Assembly: GCA_012934845.2 (NCBI GenBank) | Contig: WNNJ02001036.1 | Location: forward strand, 1-64,000 | Direction: 5' to 3' | Length of the DNA stretch: 64,000 nt | DNA from: Pomphorhynchus laevis | Lineage: Eukaryota > Acanthocephala > Palaeacanthocephala > Echinorhynchida > Pomphorhynchidae | In this document: piece by piece, positions 54,600 to 64,000 of the stretch | How the letters are laid out: every line of letters starts with the position of its first letter | Position numbering within the stretch: the stretch's first letter is position 1 | Notes under the pieces: generated by a model | Database searches by the model: none | Told to the model about the DNA's origin: nothing | Seen by the model: the letters and a program-made list of their open reading frames with translations, nothing else | Program-made: the position numbers and the translations under genes

Positions 54600-54957
54600 A
54601 TATTTTTATCACAGAAACATATCAGTTAACTGAGTTTACGCATTTTATATTATTTATAAATAAAAAATAAGGCTAAATAAAATTCAAATTATTAATTAGT
54701 AAATGATTATGAATAAGAAATACATTTTATATAAGAAGTTTTATGATTTATATTAAGTTAAATTTAAAATTAAAATTTAAAACAAAAGTCAATTTTTACG
54801 AATTGACTAATAAATAATAATTATACATTTGACGAATTAGGAATAGAGGTCATCAGAAGGAACTGCTATGTTATCAGGTTTCGGCGCTATTCCTCGACCT
54901 AACAAGCAGGGGTGTCAAATACATATAAATGATGTATTTCCTCCAATGAAATTCGTT
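54600..54957 (-). repeat. repeat C copy with full lead-in
   Basis: CAGTTAACTGAGTTTACGCA, an AT-rich arm, GAATTGACTAATAAATAATA, GGTTTCGGCGCTATTCCTCG, then GATGTATTTCCTCCAATGAA. The most complete copy outside intron 1, in the opposite orientation. Confidence 0.65.
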
Positions 54958-54984
54958 TATCTTTTTTTTTATTCTATTTTTGCT

Positions 54985-55290
54985 TAAGAGTTAAAATTTA
55001 TTTTTAATATTATTGTGTTGATTTATATATTTTACTATTTTCTGTTTGATTTTATTTTTATGGTAACATAGTTTAAAATATGAATCTATTAAATTATTTA
55101 AATCATTTTAAAAAGTCAGTATCATAAGTCAGCATCATTTTGAAAAAGTCAGTATAATATTATATGGTATGCATGAATGCTAATGCAAAAATATGTTTAT
55201 TGTAAATTTAAATATCTCATCTTTACGATATAAATAAAAAGTAGTTTTAATTGATGTTAATTTAATGTTAATTTTATGTTCAGATGCTAA
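54985..55290 (-). mobile_element. PLE reverse transcriptase fragment
   Basis: Minus strand carries the same ISIKTTFYLYRKDEIFKFTI-like and CNDIG/FLQNHLNN-like blocks as introns 1 and 5 (ATGCATACCATATAATA, AATAAACATATTTTTGCATT). It abuts a + strand PLE-linked unit at 55297. Confidence 0.55.
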
Positions 55291-55294
55291 CATC

Positions 55295-55405
55295 TTCTGA
55301 AGATGCTAACAGGAGGTTGCGAAATATCAAAAATAATTTTTTACTTTGACCCAGCTCCAATAATTATTTATCAATAATAAATCAGTATCAACTATTTAAA
55401 AGAAT
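55295..55405 (+). repeat. PLE-linked unit with hammerhead-like core
   Basis: 55297-55324 reads CTGAAGATGCTAAC-AGGAG-GTTGCGAAATATC, followed by GACCCAGCTCCAATAATTAT and ATCAACTATTTAAAAG, as in intron 3. Confidence 0.55.
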
Positions 55406-55485
55406 AATATTAAAAAATAATTATGAATTGAATAAATTCATAACTAGATAAATTTATTAAATTCATAACTGTTTATAAACTGGAT

Positions 55486-55765
55486 AAATTTGTTCGTTTA
55501 TTGAATAAAACTTATTAAAGTTTAAAACACATATATCATATATATATCGAAATATATATTTTATATCTTTTTATAGTTATTACTTTATTTTTTATTGAGT
55601 TTCAGAACAAATCATATATTATAAAATTTGTTCGTTTATTGAATAAAACTTATTAGAGGTTAATACACATATCATATATATATCGAAATATATATTTTAT
55701 ATCTTTATATAGTTATTACTTTATTTTTTATTGAGTTTCAGAACAAATCATATATTATAAAGCTT
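55486..55765 (+). repeat. 138-bp tandem duplication
   Basis: Two copies (from 55486 and 55624) of an AT-rich unit starting AAATTTGTTCGTTTATTGAA and ending GAACAAATCATATATTATAA, over 93% identical. Confidence 0.85.
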
Positions 55766-55841
55766 AAAAATAGGTCAGCTATAATCGGGCTACCGTTACC
55801 TCCTATTAGAACATTTTTATTTGTCTAAATATCGATGTGAT

Positions 55842-56540
55842 TTATTGTATAAATGATTTCTCTAATAAAACTTCTTTTAGAGAAGGATAAAGATCTTTCA
55901 TCTTATTATCACTTAAAAGTTGTTTTAATATTTCTAATTGTTCATTTATATACATATCTTTTTTAATATTTTTAACTCTATTTTTCCTATTCCTTTTATC
56001 ACCATGACTTCTTGGTTTGCGTTTAACCGGATTATTATAATATAGTTGTTTATTATGTATTATACTACTTCTGCCAATTCCTTGTACCACGTCATTCAAT
56101 CCTAATGGGTACATGGAATTAAGCGTTTTAATCCAAAAATCTTCTTTTTCTAATAGTTTTTGATTTAATATAGAAATGTTTTCTTCGATAATATGTTCTA
56201 AAATAAATAATTTACAGTTTTTAATATCATGTCCTATTAATCTCATATGTTTATGAAATATAGTTTGACTATTATGCTGTATATTATATATGTGTTGCCT
56301 AAACCTAGTTTTTAACATTTGATATGTTTTTCCTATATATTGCAATCCACATGTACATTGTATTAGATACACTACACCTGCGGTATTGCAGTTACAATTA
56401 TTATTAATATTTAATGAAAAACATTTGTTTGTCGTTTTACTCACAATACAATTATTATTTATAACATCACAAACTATACAATTTTTTCTGTTACATTTAA
56501 ATGATCTACTAAAATAATAATCTTCGTATATTTATTAAAC
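55842..56540 (-). CDS. Penelope-like GIY-YIG endonuclease ORF
   Basis: A 200-codon minus-strand frame that extends in the same frame upstream to about 56540 (EDYYFSRSFKCNRKNCIVCD). It shows a Cys-rich lead (CNRKNCIVC), CNCNTAGVVYLIQCTCGLQY then IGKTYQMLKTRFRQHIYNIQ (GIY-YIG core with R and H), HKHMRLIGHDIKNCKLFILE, and KLLEKEDFWIKTLNSMYPLG LNDV (catalytic E and G-L-N). This is the C-terminal endonuclease of Penelope-like elements, which nicks target DNA. A Lys/Arg-rich tail ends at a stop at 55842. It is open end to end, so it may be recent. No RT is found directly upstream on this strand. Confidence 0.75.
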
Positions 56541-56999
56541 CTACGTATGCTTATTCCGTTGAGTGCATATAAATTTTTGGTAGTCATTACTCTTTTGTAT
56601 TGTTTTTTATATTTCCACTAAGTTTAGTTGACTCAGGCTAAACATCAAATCGCCATCTAATTTTTTCATGCGTGTTTCGATCTTGTTTTTAATTGCGTTT
56701 CTTATCTTTTTGACTTCATTTTATCATCCCTGTAAAAAATAACATCAGCAGGATGTACATTACAGAAATCCTACTTTTATATTTTATTAATTCACTTATT
56801 CAAAAATACGTAATTTTTTGAATTTTTGAAAGATAAAGGTTATTTTTGTAGGGCAATGCTTTATTTAGATGATTCATTGCTTTTTGAATATTTTTATTAA
56901 GATAAAATGTGTATATTGAGTGCATTACATGTATTCACTTAACAACGACATTTTTTGACAAGAAAAAATAATAATACACAACATTTTTCCCGTCCACCA

Positions 57000-57700
57000 C
57001 TAATCCGTGTGTTGGGTCGTGGAGTCAGCGCACAAACTAAACTACTCCAGACATCGCGATCGTGGGCGACAGACCAGAGTTCTCTTTCAGATAGTTTAAG
57101 GCGTTATTCGACCAGTTTCGAGATTTGATCTCTCCACCGGTATCGTGGTCTAACTCGAGTTTTCGTTCCAGAGAGTCCGGCCTGGGAAACCTTCCGAAGA
57201 TGGCGTTCCCTAGAAATCCAGAGGACGTGTCCTAGCCACCTCTGCTGACTTTCTTTGATATGGAGAAGCATCGACTTTACTTCGAGCCCATTTCGGACGA
57301 CCGAATTCCTAACCTTATTTCTAAGGCTAAGACTAGCCATACCGCGAAATAACCTTATTACGGTCGTCTGTATCCGAGATATTATCTTTTCGGTCATAAC
57401 CCAAAGCTCATGACTATAGGTTAAGATAGGAACGAAGATGGCGTAGTAAACCGAAAGTTTCGACCGGAGACTAAACTTTCGCTTCACCACGACAGAGCTG
57501 TACAAAGAACGCATTGATGCGTTATCTGCACAAATCTGCTTCTCAATATCCTTGATATTCTTGCCATCCATCTAGAACAATACCCCAAGTCACTTGAAAT
57601 CTTCCACGTCAGGAAGAACCTTTTCCCTAATCCGGATTGACATTGACACCAGAATCCGAGACGAACACATAGAGACAATCTTGGAGCTACTAACCAACAT
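57000..57700 (-). mobile_element. RTE-like LINE 3' part, best-preserved copy
   Basis: Minus frame 57104-57571 (155 codons) reads MDGKNIKDIEKQICADNASM, RSLYSSVVVKRKFSLRSKLS, VYYAIFVPILTYSHELWVMT, SLSLRNKVRNSVVRNGLEVK, RYRWRDQISKLVE. Upstream, SIRIREKVLPDVEDF-LGVLF is in another frame. Matches the end of RTE/Rex3-type LINE ORFs. RT core absent. Confidence 0.75.
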
Positions 57701-58849
57701 CCCTCCTTTTAATATACAAAATATGTATATTATGTATATACATGCATTATATGTATTCATACAATGTATTTGTATCTCAAGTAACTGTCAATTGCCTTTC
57801 CGAAATGTTTTCAAAATTCACGTTCTTAACTCTCAGTAAAAAATATATGACAATGTAATTTTTTGAATGTAGAAATAGTAGGTTATTTATTTTGTAACTT
57901 TATTTAGCAATTTACTCTTTAAAATTATTCCTTTTAAATATGAGTTTAAAATGCATTGAAAGAACTATGGATATATGGAGATCTGGATACTTTAAAATAA
58001 CATCACTCTACGATTGATGAATTACCATGACTCATAGCACTGCAAACACAAAATTTGTATTTGTGTAATTTATATAAAAAGAAATTACGAGATATTTTAT
58101 TTCATGGAGATTTTAATGTGACACAATGTTTGCTTAAAATGATATTTTGCCGTTACTGTAAATCGTTTTCACTCAGCTGTGGTGGCTTTTATTACTCCTT
58201 ATGTCATCAGACGATTGCGAAACAACGAATAAATGACAAACAGAATCTCAAACTAGTAGGTTTTCTCTATTTATATTTTATCAGGTATCTGTTTTCATTT
58301 GCTTTCTGTGTAATAAAAGACAAAATATTCAGCTCACATTAAACAGAGAAAGAAACACAATCTGCTCTAATATCATGCTCCAATATCTGCTTAACCATTT
58401 CTATTTGAGACTGGTTTGTATAATAAACTAAAATTTTGTTATCTATAGAATTTACTCATTTCCGTTGAATCTCAGCATACTACCTTAGAAATTCAGTATT
58501 AACTAACGGCAAATTAAACGTTGCAGTAAATAATGATAAACATCCAATGGATTAGATTTTGTAATTTTTTTATATTTTTCGTTCTATTTTTACAATTATC
58601 AGTAAATAATTTATGTAATAAAAAAGTTATTTGACATTTTTAAGTCTTGAATTTTAGTCTTAATTCTAGAAATAATTATTGGACTATCACCCGACTTGGG
58701 ACCCAGTTATGGGACTTGATATGTCATAATGTCATGGTATTTTTACCAAATGCAAACTATTGCCTTTATATATTATATAAATATATTATAATTATAATAT
58801 TATAATATAATATGATGAATGAATGAAAATGTCTTTATTAATAACTTCG
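57701..58849. other. AT-rich stretch, nothing recognised
   Basis: A 95-codon + frame at 58055-58342 shows no known motif and a composition typical of AT-rich non-coding DNA. Confidence 0.4.
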
Positions 58850-58874
58850 AAACAGCTATCTTACCTTCTACTAC

Positions 58875-58968
58875 CTGAGCTATAGGGAGCCACCCTTACA
58901 ATATTTTTGGCTGTAGGGTGCCACCCTTACAGTATTTTTTGGCTGTAAGGTGCCACTCTAACATTTTT
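58875..58968. repeat. ~37-bp repeat, 2.5 units
   Basis: TATAGGGAGCCACCCTTACA, TGTAGGGTGCCACCCTTACA and TGTAAGGTGCCACTCTAACA separated by ATATTTTTGGC-like spacers. Confidence 0.8.
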
Positions 58969-59189
58969 TAGAGTTTTTCTTTTTCTTCGATTTGCCTTTG
59001 TTGTTTAGATTCTTTGTTCAATTGACGTATTGCTCTGAACAAAAAGCTATTTTTACTGTGAACTGTATGTGCAAGAAAGTCTTCAAACCTACGTCCTCGT
59101 CGTATTTGCATGGTGTGTGTTTGGACTGCGGCTTTGCAGCCGTAGTAATATTATCAATAATATTATTATTAATAATATTATAATTATTA

Positions 59190-59400
59190 CAGCAAGATTT
59201 ACAGCAAGAATGCAAAAATACAGGAATTACTTATGTAGGTAGAACTCAAGAGCTAGTTGAGCGTATTAGATCTTGAGATAATAGACATGCTGTTGGATCT
59301 AAGGATCTCCTTGAAACTAATAACTCCTTATCAAATAATAGTACCGCTAATTTTAAGCGTGTACATATCATCAAACCATGCAATGGTACTTTATCAAATC
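59190..59400 (+). mobile_element. PLE GIY-YIG fragment
   Basis: Frame reads CKNTGITYVGRTQELVERIR then DNRHAVGSKDLLETNNSLSN and ANFKRVHIIKPCN. The Y-V-G-R-T...R pattern fits the start of a GIY-YIG endonuclease of a PLE subfamily different from those at 45440 and 55842. Broken. Confidence 0.45.
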
Positions 59401-59669
59401 CGCAATAAGATGATGATAATAATCCAGCAAGTCACACTATAGTCGCACTTTAGCCCCGTAAAAGGCGCTTTAAAGGTTGCGGATGATAGGATAAATCCTT
59501 CAAGTGCTCTTGATTCATATACATATTTGATTGGTTATCTAGATTAGACTCCCGCTTAAACGATATATATCTACTACTTCATAAACTCTCTAATATCCCT
59601 GTTGATTCTGATAAGGTTGGAAATGAACTATTTCGATCATTTGCAACACAAACAAGTTCTGAACGTATT

Positions 59670-60435
59670 ATGAGCACCGGTGATTTAGAGACTAATGATT
59701 TTAATCTTTCGCAACAAAGCATTGTTGGTAAGATGCCAAGTTCGGTAATATATCCTTATATCAATGACTCAAACATATCTAGCTCGACAAACATGGATGT
59801 GTCAATATTGGCTTACATATCACATAAACATACAACTTCTAATAACGTTGAGTACGTTAGTGAGAGGACTAACAGTTCATGTTTTAAGCCCAACAATATT
59901 ACTTTGAATAACACACAAAACAGAATTCGATGTAGTTATTGTGGTAATTCTATCAATCCTCGATACTTTTATAAAAGCAACGGTAACATGACGTCTAATG
60001 ATACAAAATCAAAATTTCCCAGTCGCAAATAGTGTGTCCTTGTTTCTGGTATTGCCGAATCCAAGTCTTTAAATTCAGCTGCACGAATTGCACATGATTT
60101 AGCTGCAGTTAAACCTTATCTGGCGTCATTATTTGATCATAATGAGAGGCACATCGTTTCTAATATCAGTATAGTTGCTGCTGTGAGAATATGTAAAAAA
60201 CGTGTGATGACACAAGCGTACATTGAAAATAAAATCGAGGGAAGTTACTTAAACTGATTTTTCCGACAGTTGAGCAGGCAAAGGAAGTTTTATTACGACG
60301 CGGTAAATCAAAACAAATGAATTTTCGCGTATCAATATTTCCAGATAGATCCTTGGAAGAAAGGATAAGGATGAGAGAACTGAAAGAAGAACTACAAACA
60401 CGTTTAGATAACGGAGAGCGAAATATAAGGATTTA
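59670..60435 (+). pseudogene. LINE ORF1 relic
   Basis: Reads RIRCSYCGNSINPRYFY, then VLVSGIAESKSLNSAARIAH, DLAAVKPYLASLFDHNERHI and, in another frame, FPTVEQAKEVLLRRGKSKQM, NFRVSIFPDRSLEERIRMRE and LKEELQTRLDNGERNIRI. This is the ORF1 RNA-binding pattern (KVVFPT...VLLRRGK...FPDRSxEER...ELxxRxxxGE) of CR1-type LINEs. At least two frame breaks. Confidence 0.6.
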
Positions 60436-60515
60436 GGATTTTCGCATTATTCACCAAAAGCGAAAACGTTGGAAGCATATTCCAATAATAACTATGATTA
60501 GTCAATACTGATTTA

Positions 60516-61150
60516 ATGCAGTCATTTAAAGAGTTCGGTAATAAAATAGCTAAGAATATCATCTACCGCATGCTAAATCTCGAAATGTGTCTCATAAAAA
60601 ACAGCATTTTCAAACCTATTTTCAAATATCCGATCATATATTATACAAATGCACAGAATCTAGTAGACAAGAAGATATTACATCTCAATAATGCTGCAGC
60701 TGTCTACGGGACATATATACTACTAATTACCGAAACATGGTGGAGCAGTTTAAATGTAGATTGTGCAAATGTTGAAGGATTTCAATTGCACTCTTGCTTT
60801 CGTAGAGAAAGGAGAGGTGGTAGAGTTACTGTATATGTTAGAGAAAGTATTGGATTCTTATCAATAATATTGTCCTCATAGATCACATATGACGTGGGGT
60901 ACTGTTCATTTATCCAAGTCAGATAATCACAGAACATTTTCACTTGTGATAATTGTTGCATATTGTCCTCCTTCAGGTAAATCAGACATAGTTGTTGAAG
61001 TTTTGGAAGCACTAATTATAGAGTTGATGAACACCTATGATTATGTGATACTTGCAAGTGACTTCAACCAAGTTAAATTTGATCTTGTTGGCAGTGAGAT
61101 AGGCTTGCAACAGATAGATAAAATTTATTGTAATTGTGAGTCATTATGTG
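60516..61150 (+). pseudogene. LINE endonuclease relic
   Basis: Reads PIIYYTNAQNLVDKKILHLN, TYILLITETWWSSLNVDCAN, VEGFQLHSCFRRERRGGRVT and VYVRESIGF, then in another frame VIIVAYCPPSGKSDIVVEVL and DYVILASDFNQVKFDLVGSE: the N, T-E-T-W, R-G-G, Y-x-P-P and D-F-N blocks of apurinic-type LINE endonucleases. Confidence 0.65.
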
Positions 61151-61189
61151 TATAAGTATGGCAATGCGCAACACTTCATACATCTGATC

Positions 61190-62600
61190 ATTGTGCCGTA
61201 TTGGTATTACCTCTAAACCGAATCAAAAAGCTGCAATATCTAAACACGTCGTTTATGATAAACGGGAACACATGGTTAGAAGAATGAAAGAGGAAGTAAC
61301 TGCCAGTCTTAAAAGCGTTATTTCATTTGGAGTACATAATGCTCATCAGTTAAATGATATTCTTATAAACAACTTTTCAAAGTGCATACCGACGAACACA
61401 GTGACAATTACAAATAAAGATCCTAAATGTATCACACCTATTATAAAAAGTCTATAATCAAGCAAGGACAAGGCATTTAGCCTTGGAAATCTCGATGAAG
61501 TAAAATCCATATGTACAAAGTTAGAAAACTTCATTCTTGCTGCAAAACGGACATATATGAAAAGACTTATGGGTAATGGTAAGTTTGAGAAATTCTGGAA
61601 AGCGATATCGAATAAAAAATCAAAAACACGAAATTCCAACTTTAGAAATCTTTCAAAAAATTAACTCAAAGTGGTATTAGTTATGATCAATAAAGAACTT
61701 ACACCAGAAATTGAAAGCATTCATTTTGACAAGGAAATAGTAATCAATAATACAGACTACGATGATATGATAGTATCGCCAGATGAAGTGTTGCAAGATA
61801 TATTGAGATTAAAAGTAAAGAAAGCGTGTGGTCCTGGTCTTCAATGCTGGATTATTCAGCGATTAGCTGACATCATTTCTCTACCATTGTCCTCTATTTT
61901 TTACGGATATCTCCGTTAAAGGCATCGTACCCAGTTTTCTAAAAACATTACATATAGTACTTATCCCGAAAGAATCAACAGCTATCAGTATTATCGTTCG
62001 ATCACTTTAATTCCTATCATAGCAAAACTGTTGGGAAGTTGTTTTAGAAGACGTATCTTGAATTTATTTGTAATGAAAATTGGCAATAATCAATTCGCTT
62101 TTCGCCCGGGTGGAAGCATAACACACGCTCTGTTAAGCATTCACGAATTTATTGTGGATCGTCTTTATTCTAGATAGTTTCCCATAGTTCAATTAGTACA
62201 AGCAGATATGTCGAAAGCCTTTGATCATGTTTCCCATCAACTATTGCTAGAGAAGCTATCAAAAACGGGATTTTCTTACTGGCATCTTAAATTCATAGAA
62301 TCTTATATATGCAATCGACAACAACGTGTCAAGCATTTAGAATGTATATCAGAGTCCCGGTAATATTGGCGTGCCTCAGGGGAGTAGACTATCTCGTCTA
62401 TTATTCGTATTATTTGTGAATGATTTTGTGACTGTTTGTAGTACATCTCGATGTATAAAGTATGCAGATAACATATCTATAATTACTTGCGAAATGAACT
62501 ATTTAGCATCAAATAAAACAGTTATGTCAGAAATTCACAATCTTAGACAATGGTGATTCGAAAACCGCATAAGTCTAAATATTAATAAATCTAAAATAAT
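61190..62600 (+). pseudogene. LINE reverse transcriptase relic
   Basis: Reads SPDEVLQDILRLKVKKACGP, YRSITLIPIIAKLLGSCFRR, NQFAFRPGGSITHALLSIHE, QADMSKAFDHVSHQLLLEKL, PQGSRLSRLLFVLFVNDFVT, KYADN-I. The usual YADD reads KYADN here, so the second catalytic Asp is replaced. Several stops and frame shifts. Confidence 0.65.
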
Positions 62601-63157
62601 TAGATTCACATTGAAATATTCAATCGTTCAATCAACTCTTAATGATGTTAGTTGATTATGATGATAGTTGATTAGCTAAAGATTTTATGCGTTATATTTA
62701 CATCTAATTTATCATGTAGCACACACGCACAATATATTTCTCGGAAGTGCTTACAACGTCTATATTTTTTAAGACGCTTGAAAATACCCTGAGCATCAAA
62801 TGACCAGTTAGATATAGTGTATAACGCATGCATTCGAGGCCTTATTACATACGGATATCCGACTTTTGCTAATATACAGTCACATATTTTAAAACTTTTA
62901 TGTCCATTCACACGCGCGTACAACGTATATGCGGAAAAGAACTGGTTCCACTTGAAACTTTTTCTTAAAAATATCATATCGACATCCCTTCTTCCATGTA
63001 CTTCTCTCTGATTCTACCCATTGTGTACTTAGATATGAATTACGTAAGCATCAAATCTACGAAATAGAGCACACAACAACTGAGCACTTAAGACGAAGTT
63101 TCTTATTTAACAAAAATGTTAAAAAAATTTCCTTTTCATGTCTGCTTTCATTAAATG

Positions 63158-63200
63158 TGAAAGCAACAGTTTTCATTTTTTAAAATGTCTGTTGCTTTCA
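63158..63200. repeat. nested palindromes, 12-bp arms
   Basis: TGAAAGCAACAG (63158-63169) and CTGTTGCTTTCA (63189-63200) pair, with AT-rich inner pairing. TGCTTTCA/TGAAAGCA overlap just upstream. Confidence 0.75.
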
Positions 63201-63263
63201 TTCGAGTGGCTAATAGATTGTTAGTGTTATTTTGATAAAGGCTTCTTGATTGATTGTTTGATA

Positions 63264-63304
63264 TTATTAACCCAGCAGTTCTTCCTGAACTGCTGGGTTA
63301 ATAA
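63264..63304. repeat. snap-back palindrome, 18-bp arms
   Basis: TTATTAACCCAGCAGTTC (63264-63281) and its exact reverse complement (63287-63304) with a 5-nt spacer. The arm includes the CAGCAGTTC string of repeat C. Confidence 0.85.
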
Positions 63305-63530
63305 CTGAACTGCTGACTGATGACTTGTTCAGAAACTAATTCGCATTGTTATCTATTTTAAATAAGTAAAAATATTTACCTATAAAATATCTGTTTTAAA
63401 TAGGTTCGTAAATATTTTCTATTTTTATTTTATATCGGTTCATAAATATTCAATAATTCGCATTTTAATAATCAAATAATTCGCATTTAAAATCATATTA
63501 CATTTAACGTTTTAAATACATTTTTAATTC

Positions 63531-64000
63531 GTCAGAAACCCGATAATACAGCACTTTTTCCTGATGACTTGCTATCTTTATTCTAATACATGGCTGTCTA
63601 TTAATCAATTCCTAAGCATAGAATCAATCGCACTAAAATAATCTAATATTAATAATCGAATCTTACTTCTGATGCAATTGCCGGAACCTGATAGACCAGC
63701 CGTTCCTCCTGATTATTTCAATTTATCTATTATGTAATAATCAGTTCATAAAAATTAAATTATTCGTATTTTAATAATCTAATATTAATAATCTAATATT
63801 CTTCCAACGCAATATGACCGAAATCTAATACGTCACTTCTTGTTGATGACCTTCAAACATTATTCTAATACTCAGGTATCTATTATCTATCAGTTCATAA
63901 ACATTCAATCATTCTTATTTTAATAATCTAATATTAATAATCTAATCTTCTAATCAATCTTTAATCTAAGCAAGGTTATCTATTAAAATTATCGATTATC
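63531..64000. repeat. repeat C array at the window edge
   Basis: Three or more diverged units at about 130-150 bp spacing: AAACCCGATAATACAGCACT..CCTGATGAC, GGAACCTGATAGACCAGCCG..CCTGATTA, and CCGAAATCTAATACGTCACT..GTTGATGAC, each ending near ATCAGTTCATAAA. It probably continues beyond the window. Confidence 0.6.

Larger units (their letters stand above)
59500..63115 (+). mobile_element. CR1/Jockey-type LINE, long but degenerate copy
   Basis: ORF1 traces (59670-60435), endonuclease (60516-61150), linker and RT (61190-62600) and C-terminus (62640-63115) follow in order over 3.6 kb, so most of the element is there. Frames are cut by many stops. It is a different family from the 14880-19268 element. 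No clear tail repeat or target duplication seen. Confidence 0.75.

Noticed and set aside
58055-58342. 95-codon frame as a gene
   Set aside because: Composition is like AT-rich non-coding DNA; no motif, start context or splice evidence.
59257-59442. 61-codon frame MSVLDLEIID...
   Set aside because: Overlaps the GIY-YIG fragment in another frame and has no motif of its own.
1-64000. CRISPR array or bacterial operon
   Set aside because: Spliced gene, LINEs and AT-rich repeats show animal DNA; tandem repeats here lack the short repeat-spacer pattern.

Overview
The window is AT-rich eukaryotic (animal) DNA. It holds one split host gene on the + strand, at about 22.9-50.1 kb, surrounded by and filled with decayed retroelements. 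Four introns of 44-49 bp beside others of 0.6-4.6 kb, T-rich 3' splice sites ending in TTTTAG or AAG, and a cell-adhesion gene with PLE, CR1/L2-like and RTE-like elements suggest an invertebrate, perhaps nematode-like. I cannot fix the phylum from sequence alone.

0-2.5 kb: tandem repeats of two unrelated families with the same monomer length (350/351 bp). Family A carries a complete type I hammerhead ribozyme on the minus strand in each full monomer, and a third, single-copy hammerhead lies just upstream at 506-547. The layout is that of metazoan retrozymes, small non-coding hammerhead retroelements. 2.45-20.5 kb: a LINE graveyard. It contains a truncated CR1/L2-like copy (2453-4071), a diverged copy (13680-14825), a nearly full-length but broken copy with ORF1 and ORF2 and 308-bp 5' monomers (14880-19268), loose 3' ends, a tRNA-derived SINE, a minisatellite and a large foldback. 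20.5-22.9 kb: AT-rich flank.

22.94-50.12 kb: a 16-exon gene that I spliced by hand into an 851-codon frame. It encodes a signal peptide, five Ig domains, two fibronectin III domains, one membrane span and a short tail ending in a possible PDZ ligand (S-R-V). This is the layout of the NCAM/Fasciclin-2 family. Its introns hold Penelope-like element (PLE) pieces, foldback elements, an array of a structured MITE-like repeat (repeat C), RTE-like LINE pieces, a family A ribozyme relic and a possible opposite-strand exon.

50-64 kb: a possible small membrane-protein exon, RTE-like LINE blocks, PLE GIY-YIG endonuclease genes (one a 200-codon open frame), a degenerate CR1-like LINE (about 59.5-63.1 kb) and another repeat C array.

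The most notable points are the hammerhead tandem families; hammerhead-like CUGANGA/GAAA cores recurring in the PLE-linked foldback elements; and an excess of short, near-perfect snap-back palindromes scattered through both intergenic and intronic DNA.
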